From Eucommia ulmoides (taxonomy: Eukaryota > Streptophyta > Magnoliopsida > Garryales > Eucommiaceae), in assembly GCA_016647705.1 (NCBI GenBank), contig CM028332.1:31563300-31627299 (forward strand): a stretch of 64,000 nt of DNA, read 5' to 3'. This document shows, piece by piece, positions 19,296 through 31,122 of the stretch. Both the position numbers and the translations under genes were made by a program. Within the stretch, counting starts at the first letter, position 1. Every line of letters begins with the position of its first letter. The notes beneath the pieces are model-generated. The model was given only the letters and a program-made list of their open reading frames with translations, searched no databases and was not told the DNA's origin.

Positions 19296-20891
19296 TCTTC
19301 AATAACTTCATTGCAACCATCTTGAATCTTTCATCAAATTCATCTTGAAATCCATTTCTTTTCTCATATTCTCAGTGAGAACATAATTCTGAATCACTCA
19401 ATTGAATCATTAGTTGCATAAAGTCCATCAAAACATCTAAGGTCAACACACATATTACAACCATATTCAGTTGATAGAAATTTCACTAAGAGAACTCCTT
19501 CAGTTAGATTTTGACACTATACGATCTCTCTATCTTGTGCTCCTCAAAAGGCTAACAGGGTATGGATAAGTCCAAAATCCCTATTTCGATCATATGTATA
19601 TTAATTGATAATATAATCCATTGTAACACCAATTAGAATCTCATCAAATCGTCATACTCCTCTAGCTGGAGGTTTGGGTGAATTATATTAGATCGAACCA
19701 CATAGGACACACATCTCTTTATTGAGAGTGATAGATCATATCTAGCATTCTCGTATATTCACATATATGTCCCTTTATACCCATGAATAGCATTAGCATT
19801 CAATGGCTAGAAAACAACACTCATTATTATCAAACTATAGCAACCCATGAAGGAACTAGATATAAAAAAACACTAGATTTATGCAATTTAATATAAAAAT
19901 AAATAAATTACAATTTAATATCATGTTCCTCTAAGTAGGATCTATCTGTTTCAACACAAAACAAATAAACCAGGCAAAATTAAATTGTATTTAATTAGAT
20001 TACCTCTTCTGGTGCTTTTACTTTAAAGTCAGTGGTTCTTGAGGCATGATTTGCGAAGGATCTTCCAAGAGAAAATTGATCCGATTAGGTTCTGGTAGCA
20101 AAGATTAACTCTGTCAGAAAAAACATAAATGGCTTGCAACTAACAATATCCACACAGAAACTTAGATAAGATAGTGTTCTTAAGATTTCTAATAATCTAA
20201 TTCTAATCATAAGAAACTAAGGTAGATTTGATTCGAATCTAGTTGGTAGTAAGATCCAAATCAATAGAACATATACAAAGAGAGTGAAGGCAATTAGACA
20301 GGTGGTGTGCAAAATCTCATAAGGGGGAGGATATTAATAGACCTTCCATTATATATAAATTGTTCATGGTTCAAAACCCAAGGTCCATTTATTTTATAAT
20401 TTAACTTTGGCCCCTGAATTTCTAAAAGTTCAACATTACTACCTTCTTTTTTTTTCAAGGATTTTTCTAACTTCTATTTGCTATCGTCTGTAACCCATTA
20501 CGTGTCGGCGCCAAGGATGTGAATTTCGGAAATTGTATTTTGATGATAACAATACATTTGAAGTCTTGTATTTAATGTGGTTGTTGAGTGTGTTAGAACA
20601 ATTGAAATCCATACTAATGACACAAAGAAAAAGAATGAAGAATCAATGATGAATCAATAATGAAGAAGATGAATAGAAGAATAGTGAATCAACGATAATG
20701 ATAAGCAAAGGAATGAATAAGGAGTGATCAAAGATCGAACAATGGATAAATTGTAAACTCAAAATGATTTGATGATCAAGGCCAAAGCTAAAAACTACGA
20801 AGACTCAATAGGCTAGGGATGGTTTAAAACAAATGCAGTGTATATCAAAGATAAGGTAAACTTCTTCGTTACTCTTGATACACATTGACTT
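19296..20891. other. Unassigned sequence between element B and Sire-2
   Basis: About 1.6 kb with no ORF of note. The minus strand has a TATA-like stretch (TTATATATAATGG, about 20350-20362) followed by a leader-like stretch, which might be part of another LTR or a promoter. The character (long, AT-rich, 'gggggagg' near 20324-20331) suggests retroelement debris, but no family is recognised. The 5-bp left flank of Sire-2 is GACTT (20887-20891). Confidence 0.4.
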
Positions 20892-23245
20892 TATTGATCC
20901 TGGGATTTTGATATACAATTAAGTATTGATATTTTTTGTGGAACTAAAGTTTTTGTTGAGAATTTCAGTTTAAAGAGTTCCAATGAAGATAATATCAATA
21001 AGTAATTATGAAGAATGCAGAGACAGACATTAAGAAAATGAAGATTCTGAAGAATCTATGTGAAAACAACTCAAATCTATTTTACTCTTAATGTATCCCG
21101 ATTAGGATTATACACAACACAAATTAAATGATTTATATTTATGTGTGTTTATATTAAGGTCATAATTAAGTTAAATTATTTGATCCAATGTGAAATTGAA
21201 AAAGAAAAATTGACCTAAGAAAATTAGTGTATAAAATTGTTTAATAGTATAAATTTAGTTAACCGAGAAAAGAAATTGATTAAAGGGTCAAAAACGAAAG
21301 ATTGGAGTTGAAATAATTTTAAGGAGAAGTTGTTCCAACAACAATCGGTTAACCGACCAAAAAAGGATCGGTCAACCGATAGGCAAGGGGCTAGAGAATT
21401 GGAGAGTCTCTGAATCGATCAGTCAACCGATTAAGGGAGATCGGTCAATCGATAGCCAAAAGGTGAACTCTCTATATCGATCGATCAACAAACCAGGGCA
21501 AAAAAATAGCCTAGAGAAGCATCCTGAATCGATCGGTCAACAAACCAGGGCCGAAAAATGGCCTAGAGAAGCATCCTAAATCGATCGGTCAACTGACCGT
21601 TATTTGAGAAATAGCTTAGGCTACAACATGAAATGATCAGTCGACTAATGACCTATGATCGATCAACCGACTGAGCTATTTCAGATTTCGAGGATTTCTA
21701 GGATATGATCTAAAATTAGTTGTTACTAGCCCCTTTTTGGCTGATATTTTGGAGATATTCTGGGGATTTGAATATATTATAGATATATTACTGTTATTTG
21801 GATATTCCTATAGATATGGTACATGAAATTATAGTGTTTCTTAAATTTGTACATTTAATACTTCCTATCTAGTTTAATATGAGATTGAGAATTATTTAGG
21901 GGACTTAATTGAATGTTTTAAAAGTCATATTCAAGTGAATTGGACCAGGGTGAAATGGTATTCATATATGGGGTCTATATGTGCATTTAAGTGTCATATC
22001 TTGTAGGAACTAGCCGTTAGAATGACTATTACAAATCAGTTTATATAGACCTACGTTTTTCACACATCAAGATATCATATCTATCAAGAACTATCAGTTC
22101 CTAAGCTATTCTAAGAGTTATCATTCTACTGAGATTTATTCGAGAGAGATATTATGTTGCGTTCTTGATCTAAAGTGCTAATTGTTGAATTGGCGTCATC
22201 GATTTGAGTTGTCTAGCGATTCTATTTATATTCTTTGGTGTTATTTCAGTGAGATCTTTCCAAGATATTATTTCTTATTTTGATTTGATATTATTATATT
22301 TTCTTGGTTTATAAGATTGTTGTAAAATCGGTTTTGGACTTTAAAGAGTATAAAAATCTTTTTAAAACGATTTCTATGATTATCTAATTACGCGTTTAAT
22401 TTTGTGCTACCCATATTTTTTATAATCAGGTATTGAATTCTTCACTTAATTTCTATCACTAGTAATTATAGGGACATTAATTGAGTTTAATTGATTTAAG
22501 GTGGTAGAAGCTCCGAGTGGGAAGAAACCCATTGATTTTTGTATTTGGTGAGTTTGAACGGATTGGATACTGTTGGGAAGTATCTAGTCATGGGTAGCTT
22601 GGGTTTCAATCTTTTTCCGAAAAAAAAAAAAAAAAAAAAAAAAAGATGGAGGTTTAATCTTTACCTATTGTATAAAAAGGTTAGGTTACTCTTTTCCCGT
22701 GAAAAGAGATAGGCTTGATTTTTCTTGATGAGAATGTAACGGTTCATCCTTACCGGTGAAAAGGATATTTGGAGTGTTTTTGGGTGAAGTTTGATTCTTA
22801 GCCCAAGGTATAAAAGAATTAGGTTAATCTTTAACCTTATAACAAGATAGAGGTTCTTCCTTAGTTACTGAAAAATAAATTATAAATGTTGATTTTGAGC
22901 TTGTAAACTAATCATTGTGTAAAGGTTTGATTCCTACCTGTTAAAGGAATCTAGTGGTTTAGTGGGTGAGAATCTCCATGGGGCTCAGAAGACTGAATTA
23001 GCCAAGAATGGCTTGGTGAACCAAGATATATCCTTGTATGCTGCATTAATTTATATTATTTATATTTTTATTGTTTGGGTGTGCATCTAGATTTGAAAAC
23101 TTATCCGCTACGTTATAAATATAATAATTGATTTAGGCTAAATTGATTATTTGATTATTTAAGTGTTGAAAGATAAGAAATTTGTTTAAATTTTTTTATA
23201 ACTACCCAATTCACCCCTCCTCTTGGATAGCTCACTGGGCCAACA
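20892..23245 (+). mobile_element. 5' LTR of Sire-2 (2354 bp)
   Basis: Starts TATTGATCCTGGG (TGTTGATCC type with G to A) and ends GGGCCAACA. It contains a dense cluster of GGTCAACCGA-type palindromic words (about 21345-21675), a local duplication of about 60 bp in that cluster ('gcctagagaagcatcct' twice, about 21511 and 21571), a TATATA box at 22042-22047 and an A-tract of over 20 bases near 22620-22643. Confidence 0.82.
22042..22047 (+). promoter_or_regulatory. TATA box in the Sire-2 5' LTR
   Basis: 'gtttatatagacctacgttttt' is repeated at the same place in the 3' LTR (27717-27722) and resembles the TATA region of Sire-1 and Sire-4 (43027-43034, TATAAATA). Conservation across families supports a promoter. 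Confidence 0.5.
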
Positions 23246-23247
23246 AT

Positions 23248-23259
23248 TACTATCAGAGC
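23248..23259 (+). promoter_or_regulatory. Primer binding site, Sire-2
   Basis: TACTATCAGAGC matches TGGTATCAGAGC at 10 of 12 positions, 2 bases past the LTR end. Confidence 0.7.
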
Positions 23260-23315
23260 TAATTTTAGCTCAATTAAACTTAACATCCTAGCTAAACCGG
23301 TCATGTGCACACACC

Positions 23316-24366
23316 ATGGATGATGTTTTTTGTGTATCCTCTTTTGATGGTGATGGATTCATATATGAAAATGTTGTTTATGATTCTTGTGGTACTAGTG
23401 GTAGTGATGGAGATGATGATAATGAAAATGTCCATATTGTCATGAAAAAATTGCTTTTTCTCACACTTCTTTTTGCCAAAGAAAACTTGATTTTCAAAAA
23501 AAAAAAATTGATTCTTTTAAAAATTGAGGAAAAAGCATTTGAAAATTAAAAGTGCATTTGGATGATTACTGTGGTACAAAAGAGTTTTCGGACGTCGTTT
23601 TTTAAATTACTAATTTTATCTCTAAAGTGGATTTTCTTGAAAATAAAAGTAGAGTTTTAAAAAATAATTTTGACAGATTTCCAGACAAATGTTAGATCTT
23701 GAATCAAAAATCGATTTACTTAAGAAACATCTTAAAAAAATCAAAATCCGACCTCAAGTTTGTTTCGAGAGCTTTTGAAAATGCTTCTTCATGTTTTAAA
23801 ACAATCTATAGAAATGGATATGTTTCATCGTCTTATCCTTTATCACAAACTAATGATTGTAATGTTATTATTGTTAGAAATTATTCATGTTTTACATCTC
23901 ATGTTTTCTATAATAATCAATCGAAATTGAGATGGTATTATTACAATAGGGTTGGGTATTTTAAAGTATCATGTCCGTTTAGGAACCCTAAGTTTATGTC
24001 TAATAAGAATGGATTCAAAATGAAATGGATACCAAATAGAGTTATTGAAATGTCTTATGTAGAGTTACATAATATCGGGAGTGGACCTGAAGGAACAAAC
24101 AAAGAGGTTAGATCAAATCCAATACAGGAAGTCATCAAGGATCCACAAGCAATGCGTGCAAAGCGAAAAGATTTACCAAAACCAAGATATGAAGTTGCAA
24201 AGAAGCCACAAGCGAAACGTGCAAATAGAAAAGATTTGCCAAAACCAAGATAAAATATGACCAGGAAGCCACAAGTGGTATGTGCAAACAGGAAAGATAT
24301 ACCAAATCCACAGGCCAAGAAAAATTGTGTACCCAGATCAATCGTTGGTACAAATAAAGTAAAAAA
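23316..24366 (+). pseudogene. Sire-2 gag segment with zinc-knuckle relic and 63-bp repeats
   Basis: Opens with ATG at 23316 (MDDVFCVSSFDGDGF..., 77 codons, acidic then lysine-rich) and continues in another frame at 23699-24253 (184 codons). The second piece has a knuckle-like stretch WYYYNRVGYFKVSC near residues 80-93, in which the first two Cys and the His of C-x2-C-x4-H-x4-C are replaced. It ends in a basic repeat, PQA(M/K)RA(K/N)RKDLPKPR. The stop at 24251-24253 falls inside the repeat, which continues to about 24320. It corresponds to the segment between the first knuckle and protease in full Sireviruses. Confidence 0.5.
24139..24318 (+). repeat. Three in-frame 63-bp repeats in the Sire-2 gag segment
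   Basis: Three units of 21 codons, each containing 'ccacaag..(a/g).gtgcaaa..g.aaagat.t.ccaaa.cca'. Units one and two are open, and the third follows the stop TAA. They encode a lysine/arginine/proline-rich peptide. A period divisible by three suggests expansion under coding constraint. Confidence 0.8.
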
Positions 24367-25240
24367 GTAAAGTTGTCACTAAGGACATAAGAGGTACTCC
24401 TTACCCTCCGCATTTTAAATTCATTAAATTTGTTAAGGATGGAGGTGTCTGACTTACCAAATAAGTAAGTTGGTAATAGTTTCTAAGACTTATTTTAAAT
24501 GATGCGTTACTTGTTGTCTCAGAAACAGTGCATGGTGATTCTAAGAATCACATTTAGTTAAAGTATATTAACATATTTTTATGTACTTATATCAAGTAGT
24601 GATCACATGTTCGAAAAAACATGTTACGCGATTTGAAAAATGAATTAAGTGTTTGAGCTTTTACTAAGTATTATTAATGACTTGTTGCATATTAGCAAGA
24701 CCATTTGTATAATGTGCTCTTACTTATGAATATATCTTTTATACAAATGTGTTAAATTGAGCTGGTGTTTTATGCATCTTTGAATGATATCTTGATTAAT
24801 TGTAATGCATAATATTGAGATATATTAAAGTTTTTCAAATGAGTAAATAATGATTTAAATTGATCATGACATTAATAAAAATCGTATGATTCATATTAAT
24901 ATAAAAGCATGATAATTCTTTTTGATACCATATATATGTTCATTTGAATACATGACATATCTATCTATGCTTAGTATTTAAAGTTGATATTTTTTTGCAC
25001 ATGGATACATTTATACGCATTAAGTGTCTGGCATACGACTAAGATCTCATGTTCTGTAAATGATTATTATTCTAAAAGGGAGCTAAAATTTTATGAGATA
25101 AATATGCATTTATCCATGCACTATATTTATGTTAATAAATTACCATTGAGATATGCTCTCTATCATGGTGCGTTAAACAATTATATAATTTTGGTTCAAT
25201 CCCAAAGGGATGTTAACAAATGGCATCATAAGATATTGAG
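24367..25240 (+). other. Sire-2 internal stretch of unknown origin
   Basis: AT-rich, not matched by eye to any part of the other Sireviruses here. It occupies the place of protease, integrase and the first half of RT. A 96-codon open stretch (24984-25274) runs into the RT remnant and is probably not a gene. It may be filler from the deletion or sequence of another element. Confidence 0.4.
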
Positions 25241-26213
25241 TTATTTGAAAATATATGTGGAAGATATATCTTGAGTTTTACTAATGAATATTTTTTCCAA
25301 GAGTTTTTTCAAGATAATGCATGTCAAATTTAAGATGAGTATGATAGAAGAGTTAAATTTCTTCCTTGGGTTACAAATCAAGCAAACTAAAGAAGAGATC
25401 TTCATAAACCAAACTAAATACACTAAGGAGTTACTAAAAAAGTATGGCTTGGATGGTGCTAAAAAGTACGAAACTCTCATGGCAACAGTTACAAAGATAG
25501 ACAAAGACGATATAGGCAAAAACATAAATGAAAAATTGTATCGAGGTATGATTGGTAACTTGTTGTATTTAACTGCTAGTAAACCTGACAATATGTATAA
25601 TGTTTGTTTATGTGCTAGATTTCAGTCTTGTCCTAAAGAATTGCATTTAACTGCGGTTAAGCGAATCTTTCGATATTTGAAAGGGACGACTGACCTAGGA
25701 TTATGGTATCCTAAAAGGAGTGATTTCAAGTTAATAAGTTACGCTGATGCTGATTTTTTCGATTGCAATGTCGAGCGAAAAAGCACAAGAGGGCCATATC
25801 ATCTTCTAGGACATGCCTTAGTTTCTTAGTCTAGCAAGAAACAAAATATGATAACCATATCCACTACTGAGGCTGAGTACATAGCAGTTGGTAACTGTTA
25901 CACTCAAATTTTATATATTAAGTAACAGTTGAATGATTTTGGAGTATATATGGAGGAAGTCCCGATCTATTATAATAATAAAAGTGTTATTTGTCTAAGT
26001 AAGAATCCTACACAGCACTAACGAACTAAGCACATAGAGATTCAACATCATTTTATTCGTGATCATATTCAGAAAATGGACGTTACTTATGAATATATTA
26101 ATGCCTCCATTCAGCTTGCCGATATATTTAACAAACCTTTAGCGGAAGATCAATTCATGAAAATCATTCAAGGTTTAGGTATGGCTAGACATAATGATAT
26201 TTGCCTAGAGTAG
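25241..26213 (+). pseudogene. Sire-2 pol remnant: RT C-terminus and RNase H
   Basis: The RT remnant begins around the active-site strand, where Y-V-E-D (25254-25265) replaces the copia Y-V-D-D, an Asp to Glu change at a metal-binding residue. It continues as ELNFFLGLQIKQTK (from 25343) through the connection region to an RNase H with SYADADF (from 25737), STTEAEYIAVGN (from 25860), KHIEIQHHFIRDHIQ and QLADIFNKPLAEDQF, ending at TAG 26211-26213. The piece 25284-25829 is open for 181 codons; stops follow. It cannot be active. Confidence 0.78.
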
Positions 26214-26617
26214 TGTTTTTGGTTACCTTTCCCCACTTTTTGAGATGAAAAATGAGGAGAATATTTGTTGATGTTTATTGAAAATCTTTAATGAATTAAA
26301 TTGATTGGTAAATGGGGAAGATTTAAATGGGAAACCTTGATTGAGTTTAAAACGAGTTAGTTAATGTTTAGGATTTGTTCGTCTAAGCATTGCAATGATA
26401 TAGGGGGAGAATATTGTTGATAAGATCATGTAGCTTTATTAAATATCTTTGACCATATTTTGTGTTTCGTTGAGTATCTAATATGTTTTTGAATTATTCT
26501 TCATGATTGTGCTTGAACGAGTTAAAAAACCCGTCATCGGATTTAATGGGAGCGTGGTTACATTTTTATTTTGAAAAAAACATTCAAAGTTAATTTCAAC
26601 ATAAAAAATGGGGAGAT
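26214..26617 (+). other. Sire-2 3' untranslated region with repeated PPT-like runs
   Basis: Non-coding. 'atagggggaga' (26400-26410) and the terminal 'aaaaaatggggaga' (about 26603-26616, directly before the 3' LTR) are polypurine runs; the second is the functional PPT by position. It shares 'cattgcaatgatatagggggaga' with Sire-1. Confidence 0.65.
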
Positions 26618-28485
26618 TTTTGATCCCGAGATTTTAATGAACAATTAAGTGTTGATATTTTTTGGGGAACTAACGTTTTTATTGAGTGTTTCACTTTGAA
26701 AGAGTTCCAATCAAGATATTATCATGAATTAATTATGAAGGATGCAGAGACGGACATTAAGAGATTGAAGATTCTGATAAATCTAGGTGAAAACAAGTCA
26801 AATCTATTTTACTCTTAATGTATCCCGATTAGGATCACACACGACACAAATTAAATGATTTATGTTTATGTGTGTTTATATTAAGATCCTATTTAAGTTA
26901 AATTATTTACTCCAATGTGAAATCGAAAAAGAAAAATTGACCAAAGCAAGATTAGAGTTTAAAATTGTTTAATAATGTCAATTTGGTTAACCAAAAAAAG
27001 AAATTGATTAAAGGGTCAAAAACGTCGAAGATTGGAGTTAAAATAATTTAAGGAGAAGTTGTTCCAACATCAATTGGTCAATCAACCAAAAAACGATCGG
27101 TCAAGCGATAGTCAAAGGGCGGGAGAATTAGAGAGTCTCTAAATCAATCGATCAACCGATCAAGGAAGATCAGTCAACCGATGGCCGAAAGGTAAAATCT
27201 CTGTACTGACCATCGATGATCAATCAACCGACCATTGCCGAAAATGACCTAGAGAAGCATCCTGAATCAATCAGTCAACCGACCGTTGCTTGAGAAACGG
27301 CTTGGGCTACAACCTAAAATGATTAGTCGACTGATGGCCTATGATCGGTCAACTGATTGAGCTGTTTCAGATTTCGAGGATTTTCAGGATATGATCTAAA
27401 ACTAGCCCTTTTTTGGCTAATATTTTGGAGATATTTTGGGATTTAAACATATTATAGATATATTACTGTTATTTGGATATTCATATAGATATGATACATG
27501 AAATTAAAGTGTTTCTCAAATTGGTACATTTAATACTTCCTATCTAGTTTAATTTTAGATTGAGAATTATTTAGGGGACTTAATTGAATGTTTTAAAAGT
27601 CATATACAAGTGAATTGGACCAGGGTGAAATGGTATTCACATATGAGGTCTATATGTGCATTTAAGTGTCATATCTTGTGGGAACTAACCGTTAGAATGC
27701 CTGTTACAAATTAGTTTATATAGACCTAGATTTTTCACATATAAAGATATCATATCTATCAAGAACTATCAGTTCCTAAGCTATTCTAAGAGTTATCATT
27801 CTATTGAGAGATATATTGTGTTGCGTTCTTAATCTAAAATGTTGATCATTGAATTGGCGTCACCGATTTGAGTTATCTAGTGATTCTATTTATACTTTTT
27901 GGTGTTATTTCGGTGAGATCTTTCCAAGCTATTATTTCTTACTTTTGATTTGATTATTACATTTGTTTGGTTGATAAGATCATTGTAAAATCATTTTCGA
28001 ATTTTAAAGAGCATAAAAATCTTTTTAAAACGATTTCTGTGATTATCTGATTACGTACTTAATTTTGTGCTACCCATATTTTTTATAATCATATATTGAA
28101 TTCCTCACTTAATTTCTATCACTAGTAATTATCGAAATATTAATTGAGTTTAATTTATTTGAGGTGGTAGAAGTTCCAAGTGGAAAGAAACTCATTAATT
28201 TTTGTATTTGGTGAGTTTGTGCAAATTGGATACTATTTGGAGTATCTAGTCAAGGGCAGTTTGGGTTTCAATCTTTTCTGGAAAAATGATTGATATTTAA
28301 TCTTTACCTATTGTATAAAAAGGTTAGGGTACTCTTTTCTCGTGAAAAGAAATAAGCTTGATTTTTCCTGATTAAAGTTAAAATTGAGTGAACTGTAAAG
28401 GTTCCATCTTTACTGGTGAAAATGATACTTGGAGTGTTTTTGGGTGAGGTTTGATTCCTAGCTCAAGGTATAAAAGAATTAGGTT
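26618..28485 (+). mobile_element. 3' LTR of Sire-2, truncated by Sire-3
   Basis: Matches the 5' LTR from its start to 'aaagaattaggtt', about 22810 in 5' LTR coordinates, then breaks at 28485/28486 where the minus-strand Sire-3 LTR begins. The last part (about 430 bp) is missing. It holds a palindrome cluster at about 27075-27360 and a TATA box at 27717-27722. Confidence 0.82.
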
Positions 28486-30825
28486 TGTTGGCCCAGTGAG
28501 CTACCCAAGAGAAGGGGTAAATTGGGTAATATTAAAAATTATCAGAATATAACATTTAAAAAATCAAATAATTAATATTATCTTAAAATTAATTATTATA
28601 TTTTATAGCAATGGATTATGTGTTATCAACTAGGTGCACACCTAAACAACAAAATATAAACAATATAAATAATGTAGCACACAGAAATTTATACTGGTTC
28701 AACAAGTTACTCTTGGCTAATTCAGTCCCCCGAGCCCCATGGAGAGTTGCACCCACTAAATTCAAGATGCCTTTAAAGGTAGAAACCAAACTCTCACAAT
28801 GATTCTTTTCACAAGCTCAGAATCAACCTTTACAATTCATTTTCATAAGAAAATGAATAACCTCTATCTTTTACCAGGCAGAGATTAACCAAATTCAATT
28901 ACAAGGAGAATCACGACTTAATTCTTTTTATACCTTAAGCTCAAGAATTAAACCTCACATAAACACGCTCCAAATATCCTTTTACCCAATAAGGATTGAA
29001 CCATTATAATTTACTCACAATTCTATAAAGGAATACTTAAAACTTAATCTTTTTATACTCTAGGCAAATATTAATATCTCAATCGTTTTACTGAAAGAGA
29101 TTGAAATCAGCTACCCCTGATTAGACACTCCCAATAGTATCTAATCCGCACACAACTCAACAATTACAAAAATAGATAAGTTCTTCCAACTTGGAGATTC
29201 TACCACCTCAAATTAATTAATACTTAATTAATATCCCAAAACTAGTGATAGAAATAAAGTGAGGAAATTCAAAATCTAATTTTAAACAAAAAAAAAATAA
29301 AAAAATGGGTAGCAAACAGTTTAGCACTTAATCAGATTTTCTAAATAAATTGTTTCAAAAAATATTTTTCAATAAAAATTCGGAAAACAATTTCAAATAT
29401 CAACTTCCAAGAAAAATATAATAATAACAAATAAGCAAATAACTTGGAACAATCTCACCAAAAATCCATCGAAAGAATAATGATTAGAATAGCAATAACA
29501 CTTCAGATCGGTAGTGGCAATAATCCACAGCAAATGTTTCTCAAGAACAAATCTCAAGAAAGATCTCACAATGCACTCAGTATGATTTTAGAATAATAAC
29601 TCTCAGAAAGCTCAGGAACTGAATAACTCTTGAATTTTGATTGATTTGGATTATTGGATTTTTTAAACCTAGAAAACGCAGGCTAATTTATTGGGGTTTA
29701 TAACAAGCCCTCTAATAGCTAGTTACCATATATCATGACAAATAATTACTCTATAAGCCCCCTTATATAATTAAGACTCAATCTTGGTATAATTAACTTA
29801 AATATATCTTTTAAAACATTCAATTTAGTCTATTAAACTTTTACTAAATCTCAATTAGATAAGATTGAAATAATTACATGTATCAAATTGAGAGATATCT
29901 AAAATACTTGAACCACATCTATAGGAATATTCAAATAGCAGTATCATATCTTAAATATATTCATATCCCTAAGATATCTCAATCAAGTAAACAAATAACG
30001 ACTAGTTAACAGCTAGTTTTTGAATAAAATCCGAATTTGCTCAAAATCGAAAACCGACCATCAGTTGACCAACCAATACCCACCGGTCGACCGCCCGATT
30101 CAAGACGTAGCCCAAGCCAAAAACTATTCGTCCATCGGTCAACCGTCCAACCTTTATCTGTCTGCCGAATGATACAGAGACTTTCACAAGTCGACCTACC
30201 TGTCGACCTAACGAGCCAGAGAGTTCATCCTCTAAGCACAGATTGACTAACCGGTCAACCGAACAATTTAGAGAGTTTCATAAGTCGACTCACCTGTCGA
30301 CCGAATGATTCAGAGAGTTAGCCTTATAACCTCAGGTCAACTTATCAGTTAACTAACCATTGCTGGAACACTTCTCTCAATTCGATTTTAATTTATTTTC
30401 TTTAACGTTTTCACCCATTTAATCGATTTCTTTTCTCAGTTAACTCCACTAAATTCTTAAATTCAATTTTAATTAATTATAAATGTTTCTTTTTCAATTA
30501 CACATAAGATAAAATAATTTAACTAATTAGGATCCTATAAAACACACACATATTTGTAAAAAAAAAATATTTTGTATCGTGTGTGATCCTAATCAGGAAT
30601 CATTAAGAGTAAATATTTAACCTAAGTTGGTTTCTCTAGGTTCTTCAATTTCTTTAAATTCTTAGTATTCATCATCTTTGTCAGTCTGTTTAGCATTTAG
30701 TATCCATTCCAACTTCTTCATGATAATATCTTTATTAGAACTTATAAATTTAAACACTCTATAAAATCATTAGTTCTACAAAAAATATCAACATTTAATT
30801 GTTCATCAAAATCTTAGGATCAATA
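28486..30825 (-). mobile_element. 3' LTR of Sire-3 (2340 bp)
   Basis: Plus-strand ends are TGTTGGCCCAG and GGATCAATA, which is TGTTGATCC type in the element's direction with one change. A cluster of GTCGACC/GGTCAACC words lies at about 30045-30360. It is close in sequence to the Sire-4 LTRs, read on the other strand. Confidence 0.82.
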
Positions 30826-31122
30826 ATCTCCCATTTTTTTATGATAACAATTAACTTTGATATTTTCTTCAAAACAAAAATATAACCACACTCCCCCTAA
30901 ATCCGAGGACGGGTTCTTTAACTCGTTAAAGCAAAGTAATTAAGATAATCATAAGATTTTCAACGAATAACAAATTTCAATATATAATAAACTCCCCCTT
31001 AAGATATTCAACATAATAATTCAAGTTCCCACTTAAGATATTCATTAAAACATTAACTAATTCTTCCCCTTTGTCATCTAAAAAAAAATGAGGAATGAGA
31101 ATTACAATGAAACACAACTCTA
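30826..31122 (-). other. Sire-3 3' UTR with several polypurine runs
   Basis: On the minus strand, 'aaaaaaatgggagat' (complement of 30826-30840) is the PPT next to the 3' LTR. Further purine runs occur at about 30892, 31005, 31033 and 31067 (complements of 'ctccccct', 'ctcccccttaag', 'ttcccacttaag', 'ttcccctttg'). This repeats the pattern seen in Sire-4. Confidence 0.6.

Larger units (their letters stand above)
20892..28485 (+). mobile_element. Sire-2: internally deleted Sirevirus, 3' LTR interrupted
   Basis: 5' LTR (20892-23245), tRNA-Met primer site, a gag segment, an unassigned stretch, the 3' part of RT and RNase H, a PPT-rich 3' region, and a 3' LTR (from 26618) broken off at 28485 by Sire-3. 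Integrase, protease and the N-terminal RT are missing. The remainder of the 3' LTR, expected on the far side of Sire-3, is not found after 45625. Confidence 0.8.

Noticed and set aside
30037..30246. 69-codon open frame in the Sire-3 3' LTR
   Set aside because: Produced by the palindrome cluster; no start context or domain, and it lies inside an LTR.
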